A stretch of DNA of 26,653 nucleotides, from the NCBI GenBank assembly GCA_947168865.1, contig CAMVNN010000009.1:1-26653 (forward strand). The letters are read 5' to 3'. The position numbers and the translations under genes are program-made. Positions 6,935 to 13,160 of the stretch are shown in pieces; position 1 is the stretch's first letter; every line of letters begins with the position of its first letter. This stretch comes from an uncultured Bacillota bacterium (GTDB lineage: Bacteria > Bacillota_I > Bacilli_A > RF39 > UBA660). The notes under the pieces were generated by a model. It was not told the origin of the DNA and searched no databases. It was given only the letters and a program-made list of their open reading frames with translations.

Positions 6935-7464
6935 TAAAAAAAATCGTTGTTGCATTGATTATTCCATATATATTATTTATGTATTCATTTAATATATATG
7001 ATGATGTAGTAGAAGTTTCTAAGAATTCTAGTGCCAAAGTAATATCAAGAGAAAATTCATATATATTGATTAATAAAGGCAAGAAATATGGAATTGAAGA
7101 GGGGGATATGGTAAGTTCAAATGGAACCTTAATAGGTCTAGTTTTAGAAGTAAATGATAATGATAGCTTAGTTAGACTTATAATTGATAGTGAAAATAAA
7201 GTTTCGGTTAAAATAATTGATGAAGAAGTATCATATGGATTAGTTGACAATTATAAGAGTTCTTATTTAATAATTAATGGTATCAAGAATAAAAATATTA
7301 AGATTGGAAGTAAAGTATATACAACAGGTATTAGTTATATATATAATCCTGATATTTATATTGGTGAAGTATCTAAAATAGTAGATGATGAAGATTACTT
7401 AGTTTATGTTAAAACTTCAGTTGACTTTGATAATATATGGGAAGTAAATATACTTAAAAAGTGA
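6931..7464 (+). CDS. shortened MreC-like cell-shape protein
   Basis: The 177-aa protein has an N-terminal membrane anchor (about 3-20) and then the beta-domain of MreC: NKGKKYGIEEGDMV, SNGTLIGLVLEVND, SLVRLIIDSENKVSVKI. MreC organises the lateral-wall synthesis complex on the outside of the membrane together with MreB, MreD and RodA/PBP2. Typical MreC is about 280 aa with a long periplasmic coiled coil; this copy lacks the coiled coil, so it is reduced. It overlaps radC by 4 bases. The mreB and mreD genes that normally flank it are absent here, so it may act alone or with genes elsewhere. Identity rests on domain pattern plus position between radC and spoIVF-like genes. Confidence 0.8.
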   Translation: MIKKIVVALIIPYILFMYSFNIYDDVVEVSKNSSAKVISRENSYILINKGKKYGIEEGDMVSSNGTLIGLVLEVNDNDSLVRLIIDSENKVSVKIIDEEVSYGLVDNYKSSYLIINGIKNKNIKIGSKVYTTGISYIYNPDIYIGEVSKIVDDEDYLVYVKTSVDFDNIWEVNILKK

Positions 7465-7504
7465 TTAATAAAATTTATCTGCATAAGATTATGTGGTGAT
7501 ACAA

Positions 7505-8014
7505 GTGTCAAGAAAACTTTCCAATTTATTAGTAGTGATAGTCTTATTTTTAATAACTATTATCCTTTTAAAAAGTAGTCCAACATTTAATAAATGGTTT
7601 GCTAAAAACATTTTGAATAATAATATTTCTTTTGTTAAAATTGCTAAAAAATATGAAACACTAGTTGGTAAACCACTACCATTTAAGAAATTTTATGAAG
7701 AGCCTGTTTTTGATGAAAAATTGAAATATTTATCTAAAGAAGATCATAATGAAGGAGTATTACTAAAACTAGAAAATAATTTGGTACCAAGTATTAATAA
7801 AGGACTTGTTATTTTTGTTGGAACAAAAGATAATGAAAAATGTCTAACTATTGAAGGAAATGATTATGATGTTACTTATTGTGGACTTACTAATATTGGA
7901 GTTAAATTATATGATCATGTTGAAATTGGTGAATATATAGGCGAAGTAAAAGGTGAATTAATCTTGTATTTTATCAAAGATGGAGAATACTTAAACTATG
8001 AAGAATTTATTTGA
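7505..8014 (+). CDS. SpoIVFA-like membrane protein
   Basis: The 169-aa protein is read from GTG 7505, which has GGTGAT at 7495-7500. A GTG at 7493 overlaps that ribosome site. It has one membrane helix (about 7-25) and an outer domain ending in a beta-rich, M23/LytM-like fold (KGLVIFVGTKD, YCGLTNIGVKLYDHVEIGEYIGEV) without the zinc-binding histidines. In Bacillus SpoIVFA holds and inhibits the site-2 protease SpoIVFB. Here the next gene is exactly such a protease and the two overlap by 17 bases. Similarity is structural and positional, so the name is tentative. Confidence 0.75.
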   Translation: MSRKLSNLLVVIVLFLITIILLKSSPTFNKWFAKNILNNNISFVKIAKKYETLVGKPLPFKKFYEEPVFDEKLKYLSKEDHNEGVLLKLENNLVPSINKGLVIFVGTKDNEKCLTIEGNDYDVTYCGLTNIGVKLYDHVEIGEYIGEVKGELILYFIKDGEYLNYEEFI

Positions 8015-8750
8015 GATTCATCCTCTAACATATATTTCTTTAATGATAGCATTTTTAACAGGATATTTTAAAGATGCTATTTTCTTTTGTACTCTTATAT
8101 TTATTCATGAATTTGGTCATATTTTAACTGGATTTATTTTCAAATGGAAACTAGAAAAAACAATTTTTTTTCCATTTGGGGGAGTTACTATTTTTAATGA
8201 ATTAATTAATAAACCATTAATTGAAGAATTTTTAATTACAATTATGGGACCTTTATTTCAAATAATATTTATGGTTTTAATAAATAATTCGCTTATTACA
8301 TTTTATGGTAAAGTAATATTAATCTTTAATTTAATACCAATTTATCCATTAGATGGGTCAAAATTACTAAATAATTTTTTAAATAGAATTATGGCTTTTA
8401 AGATAAGTCATTTATTAACTATATATGTTTCTTATTTTCTTGGAGTGTTTTTTTTAATTATGATGTTTATAGAAAAAGAAATAGTTTATTTTTTTTCAAT
8501 TTTATTGTTATTAATAAAACTAAAAGAAGAATTAGAAAATCACAATTTCATTTTTAACAAATTTTTATATGAAAGATATTTATATAATCTAAGATTTAGA
8601 AAAGTTAAAATTGTTTCTAAAATAGAGAATTTTAAGAAAGATTATTATCATTATATAGAATCTAATAATAAAATTCTTGAAGAAAAAGAATACTTAAAAT
8701 GTAAATATTGTAATAATGATACTTTAGCTTTTTTCTTTAAAAATAAGTAA
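7998..8750 (+). CDS. site-2 protease, M50 family (SpoIVFB-like)
   Basis: The 250-aa polytopic membrane protein has both signatures of intramembrane zinc metalloproteases: H37-E38-F39-G40-H41 and N111-x-x-P-x-x-P-L-D119-G. SpoIVFB cleaves pro-sigmaK in the mother cell; non-sporulating relatives cleave other membrane proteins. Position between a SpoIVFA-like gene and rplU matches the Bacillus locus. The C-terminus (about 185-250) is cytoplasmic, basic and ends with a CKYC pair rather than a clear CBS domain. Whether the organism sporulates cannot be judged from this window. Confidence 0.9.
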   Translation: MKNLFEIHPLTYISLMIAFLTGYFKDAIFFCTLIFIHEFGHILTGFIFKWKLEKTIFFPFGGVTIFNELINKPLIEEFLITIMGPLFQIIFMVLINNSLITFYGKVILIFNLIPIYPLDGSKLLNNFLNRIMAFKISHLLTIYVSYFLGVFFLIMMFIEKEIVYFFSILLLLIKLKEELENHNFIFNKFLYERYLYNLRFRKVKIVSKIENFKKDYYHYIESNNKILEEKEYLKCKYCNNDTLAFFFKNK

Positions 8751-8768
8751 AAAAATGCCAAAAAGAGT

Positions 8769-8797
8769 TTGACATTAATATATAATTATGCTAAAAT
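8769..8797 (+). promoter_or_regulatory. rplU operon promoter
   Basis: A near-consensus promoter: TTGACA (8769-8774), 17-base spacer, TAAAAT (8792-8797). Confidence 0.85.
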
Positions 8798-8802
8798 TAT
8801 TT

Positions 8803-8894
8803 ATCGTGTAGAGCCTCACTCTACAACCGCTCTAAAAAGGTTTAAAAACAATAGTTACCTTAAAGGCGAGTCTTAGAACGTTAGGAGGTTAAAA
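8803..8894 (+). ncRNA. probable L21 ribosomal-protein leader
   Basis: The roughly 90-nt leader of rplU folds into GTAGAG (8808-8813) cctca CTCTAC (8819-8824), followed by an unpaired purine-rich stretch and AAGGT/ACCTT pairing. Low-GC Gram-positive bacteria carry a conserved L21 leader at this exact place. Assignment is by position and the first hairpin; I cannot run the covariance model. Confidence 0.6.
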
Positions 8895-9194
8895 ATGAAA
8901 GCAATTATCGAAACAGGTGGAAAACAATACTATGTTGAAGAAGGTACAGTTCTATATATTGAAAAATTAGATGCTGAAGCTGGATCAAAAGTAAAGTTTG
9001 ATAAAGTTTTAATGGTTAACGGTAATGTTGGTTTCCCTTATCTTGAAGGAGCAACAGTTGAAGGCGAAGTTATTAAACATGGAAAAAATAAGAAAATTAA
9101 AGTTTTCAAATACAACCAAAAGAAAAACTATCGTCGTACTCAAGGACATCGTCAACCATATACAAAGGTTGAAATTAAGTCAATCAAAGGTTAA
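8895..9194 (+). CDS. rplU: 50S ribosomal protein L21
   Basis: The 99-aa protein is of typical length. It has the conserved start [19 protein letters not shown] and the C-terminal [24 protein letters not shown] segment that contacts 23S rRNA. It binds 23S rRNA domain I during 50S assembly. TTAGGAGG lies 7-8 bases before the ATG. It opens the rplU-prp-rpmA operon, with only 2 bases between its stop and prp. Confidence 0.98.
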   Translation: MKAIIETGGKQYYVEEGTVLYIEKLDAEAGSKVKFDKVLMVNGNVGFPYLEGATVEGEVIKHGKNKKIKVFKYNQKKNYRRTQGHRQPYTKVEIKSIKG

Positions 9195-9196
9195 TT

Positions 9197-9496
9197 ATGA
9201 TTAAAATTGATGTTAAAAAAAACCAAATTACGATTAAAGGCCATGCAGGCTATGAAGAATTTGGTAAAGATATTGTTTGTGCAAGTGTAACAAGTATTGC
9301 AACGACAACAATAAATGCAATCATTAGACTAGATAAAGAAGCTATTGAATATAAAGCTGATGATGGTTTAATAGATATTGTTATTAAAAAACATAGTGAT
9401 TTAGTTGATACACTTATACTTAATATGACTGAATTACTAAAAGAATTAGAAAAAGATTATAAAAAATATATTAAAATAAATGAGGAGGTGCTTTAG
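9197..9496 (+). CDS. prp: ribosomal-processing cysteine protease Prp
   Basis: The 99-aa Prp (YsxB) protease removes the N-terminal extension of ribosomal protein L27. The catalytic dyad is visible: H16 in KGHAGYEEFG and C28 in DIVCASVT. It lies between rplU and rpmA, the standard place in Firmicutes with extended L27. Its stop codon (9494-9496) directly abuts the rpmA start, and the rpmA ribosome site lies inside its 3' end. Confidence 0.95.
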   Translation: MIKIDVKKNQITIKGHAGYEEFGKDIVCASVTSIATTTINAIIRLDKEAIEYKADDGLIDIVIKKHSDLVDTLILNMTELLKELEKDYKKYIKINEEVL

Positions 9497-9784
9497 ATGA
9501 CTTTAATGGAATTGAAAATTCAATTATTGGCTCATAAAAAAGGACAAGGTTCTACTAAGAACGGCCGTGACTCTGAATCAAAGAGATTAGGTGCAAAAGC
9601 TGCTGATGGCGAATTCGTTACAGGTGGCTCTATATTATATCGTCAACGTGGTACTAAGATTTATCCTGGTAAAAACGTTGGCATCGGTAGTGATGACACT
9701 GTTTATGCTAAAGTTCCTGGCGTTGTTAAATTTGAACGCTTAGGCAAAGATCGTAAGCAAGTAAGTGTATATCCTGAAAATTAA
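9497..9784 (+). CDS. rpmA: 50S ribosomal protein L27 with cleavable N-terminal extension
   Basis: The 95-aa L27 starts at ATG 9497, with AGGAGGTG at 9483-9490. It begins [20 protein letters not shown]. The segment before HKKG is the Firmicutes extension that Prp removes; cleavage would fall after LLA, exposing HKKGQGS. The mature N-terminus reaches into the peptidyl-transferase centre, so the extension must be removed for function. The rest ([38 protein letters not shown]) is standard. The terminator at 9783-9811 follows at once. Confidence 0.98.
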   Translation: MTLMELKIQLLAHKKGQGSTKNGRDSESKRLGAKAADGEFVTGGSILYRQRGTKIYPGKNVGIGSDDTVYAKVPGVVKFERLGKDRKQVSVYPEN

Positions 9785-9811
9785 TACTTTAGAAATAAAG
9801 TATTTTTTTTT
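9783..9811 (+). terminator. terminator of the rplU-prp-rpmA operon
   Basis: AATACTTTA (9783-9791), loop gaaa, TAAAGTATT (9796-9804), then a T tract to 9811. The stem starts within the stop codon. Confidence 0.9.
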
Positions 9812-9837
9812 GACTTATTTTCTAAATATTATATAAT
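9810..9837 (+). promoter_or_regulatory. promoter of the acidic-protein gene
   Basis: TTGACT (9810-9815), 16-base spacer, TATAAT (9832-9837). The -35 starts in the last T's of the previous terminator. Confidence 0.75.
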
Positions 9838-9857
9838 TATAGTAGGAGGTAGATAAA

Positions 9858-10250
9858 ATGCAGTGGAACTTTTTTAGAAGAAATAAGGATAAAGGATTAG
9901 GTGGACACCCAGCAGAATCTAAGGAAACAGAATTAGTACAAAATGAAAAATGGCATACTGCTCCAGGTGGCGAAATTAAAGATGAAGATCAACTAGAAAC
10001 AATCAAAGGTGGTTATAGTTCAGAAAATCCTTCAGAAAGAGAATGGTTTCAAGGTGAACAAGAAAAAGCTGTTGATGCGTTGGAAACAAAACCAGAAGCT
10101 GATGAATTAACAGAAGGACAATTAGAACAAGTTCAGACATATGGTGGAACTAAATTAGATGGTTCTCGCAGTGATTTTACTGATGATCATATAGAAAGCC
10201 AAAAAGAAATAATTAAATCATTTTCTGATGGAAATGGAAAGAGCAGATAA
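9858..10250 (+). CDS. acidic, probably disordered small protein
   Basis: The 130-aa soluble protein is very rich in Glu, Gln, Asp and Gly, with no membrane segment and no cysteines. It starts MQWNFFRRNKDKG, a basic/aromatic head that could touch the membrane or RNA. An acidic body follows with two imperfect copies of an E-(D/G)-Q-L-E unit (about residues 43-51 and 86-94), each ending in a GG. I do not recognise the family. It has a strong ribosome site (AGGAGGT), its own promoter and its own terminator, so it is a deliberate single-gene unit, probably well expressed. Confidence 0.8.
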   Translation: MQWNFFRRNKDKGLGGHPAESKETELVQNEKWHTAPGGEIKDEDQLETIKGGYSSENPSEREWFQGEQEKAVDALETKPEADELTEGQLEQVQTYGGTKLDGSRSDFTDDHIESQKEIIKSFSDGNGKSR

Positions 10251-10271
10251 AAACACTTAAAAAGTGTTTTT
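10251..10271 (+). terminator. terminator of the acidic-protein gene
   Basis: AAACACTT (10251-10258), loop aaa, AAGTGTTT (10262-10269), then T's. Confidence 0.85.
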
Positions 10272-10297
10272 TTGTGGAAAAAAAACTATATTTATTA

Positions 10298-10303
10298 TAT
10301 AAT
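10298..10303 (+). promoter_or_regulatory. -10 element of fhs
   Basis: TATAAT at 10298-10303, 22 bases before the fhs ATG. No convincing -35 is visible upstream. Confidence 0.55.
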
Positions 10304-10324
10304 AGAAATAATTGGAGGTGTCTT

Positions 10325-11983
10325 ATGACAGATATAGAAATTAGTGATAAAGCTAAGAAATTAGATATTAGAAAAATTGCCAAAAAATTAGATATTGGAA
10401 GTCGTTATTTAGAGTGCTATGGCAAAACTAAAGCTAAAATCAGCCTTGATATAATGAAGAAACTTGAGGATAAACCTAATGGCAAGCTAATTTTAGTAAC
10501 TAGTACCAATCCAACTCCTTATGGAGAAGGTAAAACTACTATGAGTATTGGTATTAATGATGCGATGAATAAAATAGGAAAAAAGAGTGTAGTTGTTTTA
10601 AGAGAACCATCTTTGGGTCCAGTATTTGGAATAAAAGGTGGGGCTACCGGTGGTGGTTATGCCCAAGTAGTACCAATGGAAGACATTAATTTGCATTTTA
10701 CAGGTGATATTCATGCTATCGAAACATGTAATAATCTCCTTTGTGCAATTATAGATAATCATATTTATCAAGGTAATAAATTAAATTTAGATTTAAATCG
10801 TATTACTTTTCAAAGATGTGTTGACTTAAATGATCGTGCTGTTCGTAATGTAGTCTTAAAGTATGATAATAAAGGCTTAGAAAGAAATGACAAATATAAT
10901 ATAACAGTTGCAAGTGAAATCATGGCTATTCTATGTTTAGCAACTGATATCGTCGATTTAAAGAAAAGACTAGGCAATATTTTAGTTGGTTATACAAAAA
11001 GAGGAAAAATGATATTTGCTCGTGACTTGAAATGTGTTGATGCTTTGGCTCTTATTTTGAAAGATGCGATTAAACCTAATTTAGTTCAAACACTAGAGAA
11101 TAATCCAGCTATTATTCATGGTGGTCCATTTGCAAATATAGCTCATGGATGTAATAGTATTATTGCAACTAAAATGGGTTTAAAATTAGCAGACTATGTT
11201 ATTACAGAAGCTGGATTCGGAGCTGACTTAGGGGCTGAAAAGTTCCTAGATATTAAATGCCCAACAGCTGGATTAAAACCAAATGCTATCGTTGTTAATG
11301 CGACAATTCGTAGTATGAAATATAATGGTGGAGTAGCTAAAGATGAAATAAATAAAGAAAATTTAGAAGCTATTGAAAAAGGTATAGGAAACTTAAGGAC
11401 TCATATTTTAAATATGCAAAAATATACTAAGAATATATTGGTTTGTTTAAATCGTTTTGGATTTGACACTGAAAAAGAAATTGCTTATGTTAAAAAATAT
11501 GTTGAAGATATGGGATGTCAATTTGATATTTCAGAATGCTTTGCCAAAGGATCTGAAGGAGGAATTGGTTTAGCTAAAAAGTTAGTTGAGCTTTGTAATC
11601 AAGGAATTGATTATAAACCACTTTACGATTATAATAAACCAATAGTAGAAAAGATTGAAACTATTTGTCATGAAATATATCATGCAGGTGAAGTAGTTAT
11701 CTCTGAACAAGCGATGTCTAAAATAAAAGATTATGAGAAAAATGGATTCAATAATACTCCAATTTGCATTGCTAAGACTCAGTATTCACTAACAGATGAT
11801 CAAAAAGTACTTGGTAATCCAGAAGGATTCACAATGACAGTAACAGATGTTAGGTTATCATCTGGAGCAGGATTTATTGTTTGCTTGATGGGAAATATTA
11901 TGACAATGCCAGGCCTTTCTAAGGCACCAGCATATATGAATATGAAATTTAGTAAGAATGGCAAGATAAGAGGTCTTTACTAA
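10325..11983 (+). CDS. fhs: formate-tetrahydrofolate ligase
   Basis: The 552-aa enzyme makes 10-formyl-THF from formate, THF and ATP, feeding purine synthesis and formyl-Met-tRNA. The start ATG 10325 has GGAGGTG 6-8 bases upstream; a reading from 10274 would run through the promoter. The ATP-binding PYGEGKTT P-loop and REPSLGPVFGIKGGATGGGYAQ are intact. So are EDINLHFTGD and the IDNHIYQG and NDRAVRN segments. The C-terminal KAPAYMNM-type ending is also present. Length matches the usual 555-560 aa. It is a single-gene unit here, with no folD beside it. Confidence 0.98.
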   Translation: MTDIEISDKAKKLDIRKIAKKLDIGSRYLECYGKTKAKISLDIMKKLEDKPNGKLILVTSTNPTPYGEGKTTMSIGINDAMNKIGKKSVVVLREPSLGPVFGIKGGATGGGYAQVVPMEDINLHFTGDIHAIETCNNLLCAIIDNHIYQGNKLNLDLNRITFQRCVDLNDRAVRNVVLKYDNKGLERNDKYNITVASEIMAILCLATDIVDLKKRLGNILVGYTKRGKMIFARDLKCVDALALILKDAIKPNLVQTLENNPAIIHGGPFANIAHGCNSIIATKMGLKLADYVITEAGFGADLGAEKFLDIKCPTAGLKPNAIVVNATIRSMKYNGGVAKDEINKENLEAIEKGIGNLRTHILNMQKYTKNILVCLNRFGFDTEKEIAYVKKYVEDMGCQFDISECFAKGSEGGIGLAKKLVELCNQGIDYKPLYDYNKPIVEKIETICHEIYHAGEVVISEQAMSKIKDYEKNGFNNTPICIAKTQYSLTDDQKVLGNPEGFTMTVTDVRLSSGAGFIVCLMGNIMTMPGLSKAPAYMNMKFSKNGKIRGLY

Positions 11984-11987
11984 ATTG

Positions 11988-12008
11988 AACTTTACATTCA
12001 AAGTTTTT
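11988..12008 (+). terminator. weak terminator after fhs
   Basis: AACTTT (11988-11993), loop acattc, AAAGTT (12000-12005), followed by a short T run. Confidence 0.45.
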
Positions 12009-12023
12009 ATTTCCGACTTACTA

Positions 12024-12032
12024 TGATATAAT
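12024..12032 (+). promoter_or_regulatory. extended -10 promoter of the short transcript
   Basis: TGaTATAAT: TG at 12024-12025 and TATAAT at 12027-12032. No -35 is clear, but an extended -10 does not need one. Transcription should start near 12039. Confidence 0.65.
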
Positions 12033-12067
12033 ATATGTGTAAAGTAGTTGCGGAAGGAGGAATGCGG

Positions 12068-12103
12068 ATGAGCTGGCTAAGAAGATTATTTCCATGGCTA
12101 TAG
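12068..12103 (+). CDS. 11-codon ORF encoding MSWLRRLFPWL
   Basis: The ORF starts at ATG 12068, 7 bases after a perfect AGGAGG (12055-12060), and ends at TAG 12101. Another ATG at 12062 is in frame but only one base from the ribosome site. The product would be a hydrophobic, cationic peptide with two Trp, two Arg and a Pro. It lies in its own transcript: extended -10 promoter, ORF, an AT-rich hairpin (GTTATT/AATAAC at about 12112-12130) and a strong terminator (12136-12161). It may be a leader peptide, a membrane-active or signalling peptide, or incidental to a small RNA. I do not recognise it. No gene is cotranscribed before the terminator. Confidence 0.5.
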   Translation: MSWLRRLFPWL

Positions 12104-12135
12104 CTATGAATAGTTATTAGAAATAATAACGATGT

Positions 12136-12164
12136 AAAGTCATGTCTTTTAGACATGGCTTTTT
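12136..12164 (+). terminator. strong terminator of the short transcript
   Basis: AAGTCATGTC (about 12136-12145) pairs over a 10-bp stem with GACATGGCTT after a tttta loop, with one G-U, then TTTT. It lies 32 bases after the stop of the 11-codon ORF. Confidence 0.85.
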
Positions 12165-12165
12165 A

Positions 12166-12194
12166 TTGTTAATTTTATTTTAGTTTGATATACT
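12166..12194 (+). promoter_or_regulatory. promoter of the CPBP-like gene
   Basis: TTGTTA (12166-12171), 17-base spacer, TATACT (12189-12194). Confidence 0.6.
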
Positions 12195-12213
12195 AATAAT
12201 AGAGGTGATGTCG

Positions 12214-12903
12214 ATGTCAAAAAGAAAGAAAGTTAAAGAAGAAGGAATTAAAACAAATAAACTTTTGGTAAGTTTATTAGTCATTGTTTTTTATTTCTTG
12301 TGGCCTGTAATTGTAGGTGTTTTTAAAGATGTCTTGGGCATTACTTCAGGAAATGATTTTGTATTTGGTATTTTTTGCAATATTTTACTTGCAGTAATTT
12401 TAATATCTATATACTTTAAAGACTTGAAAATATATGCTTCCGATTTCAAAAAGAAAAAGGGAAAATTTATTAAAACGATTTTAATATATTTCCTTATTAC
12501 AATTGTTGGTATTGCTATAACTAATGTATTTGTAATGGATATTTTAAAAGTTGATCAGATTGCTGGAAACGATAGTATTCTATTTGAATCTTTTAAATCT
12601 TATCCATTATTAGTAGCATTCTTAACAGTTGTTTATTACCCATTAGTTGAGGAAATCATCTTTGAAAAAACTCTCAAGGATGTTATTAAAAATAAGTGGT
12701 TATTCATTGTTTTAAGTGCAATGTTCTTCTGGTATTACAATATTGCTTATTTAGGCGAAATAACTTATCTTAGTATCGTAAGTTCACTTTGTTATTTTGT
12801 TGGAGGCTTTATAAGAGCAATTGCATTTTATAAGACTGATAACTTATATGTTCCGATTGGAATCAAAGCTTTATATAATTTATTCGTAACTATTATTTCA
12901 TAA
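12214..12903 (+). CDS. CPBP-like (CAAX protease/Abi) membrane protein lacking catalytic histidines
   Basis: The 229-aa protein is read from ATG 12214, placed by GAGGTGAT at 12202-12209. It has a basic N-terminus and about six membrane helices. The glutamate pair of CPBP intramembrane proteases is present (E146-E147 in YYPLVEEIIFEK), although the usual Arg four residues on is Glu. The second motif (FxxxH) reads SAMFFWYYN, with Asn176 where His is expected. The third (HxxxN) reads IKALYNLF, with Lys for His. So the fold is probably CPBP but zinc-free catalysis by the usual residues looks lost. Typical roles are CAAX processing or bacteriocin immunity; neither is shown here. A 55-aa membrane peptide follows 15 bases later. 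Confidence 0.75.
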   Translation: MSKRKKVKEEGIKTNKLLVSLLVIVFYFLWPVIVGVFKDVLGITSGNDFVFGIFCNILLAVILISIYFKDLKIYASDFKKKKGKFIKTILIYFLITIVGIAITNVFVMDILKVDQIAGNDSILFESFKSYPLLVAFLTVVYYPLVEEIIFEKTLKDVIKNKWLFIVLSAMFFWYYNIAYLGEITYLSIVSSLCYFVGGFIRAIAFYKTDNLYVPIGIKALYNLFVTIIS

Positions 12904-12918
12904 AAGGATGTGATTTAC

Positions 12919-13086
12919 ATGAATTTAAATATATTTGAAATTTTAGACATGAATTTAAGTTCATGTATTAATATGCTAGCAATAGCTAATAATCAGACAA
13001 CTTCTGGTAATTTAAACTATGTCGTTATTGGATTAATTGTTATTGTTATAATATTAGTAGTAGTTACACTCAAGAATAATAAATAA
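12919..13086 (+). CDS. 55-aa single-pass membrane peptide
   Basis: This small gene encodes a polar N-terminal half (MNLNIFEILDMNLSS, a Cys at 16) and a strong C-terminal membrane helix (about 34-50, YVVIGLIVIVIILVVVT). It ends in LKNNK. AAGGATGTGAT provides a ribosome site before ATG 12919. It is 15 bases after the CPBP-like gene, is probably cotranscribed with it, and ends in the terminator at 13086-13111. Two proteins this close may work together; that is inference. No family is recognised. Confidence 0.75.
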   Translation: MNLNIFEILDMNLSSCINMLAIANNQTTSGNLNYVVIGLIVIVIILVVVTLKNNK

Positions 13087-13111
13087 GATATTGAAACAAA
13101 TATCTTTTTTT
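13086..13111 (+). terminator. terminator after the 55-aa peptide gene
   Basis: AGATATT (13086-13092), loop gaaaca, AATATCT (13099-13105), then seven T's. Confidence 0.85.
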
Positions 13112-13113
13112 AT

Positions 13114-13142
13114 TTTACATTTAATATAAAATAAGATATAAT
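13114..13142 (+). promoter_or_regulatory. obgE promoter
   Basis: TTTACA (13114-13119), 17-base spacer, TATAAT (13137-13142). Confidence 0.8.
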
Positions 13143-13160
13143 TTTGAAAGAGGTGAGACT

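Noticed and set aside
12062..12064. ATG at 12062 as the start of the small peptide.
   Set aside because: Only one base separates it from AGGAGG; the in-frame ATG at 12068 has ideal spacing.
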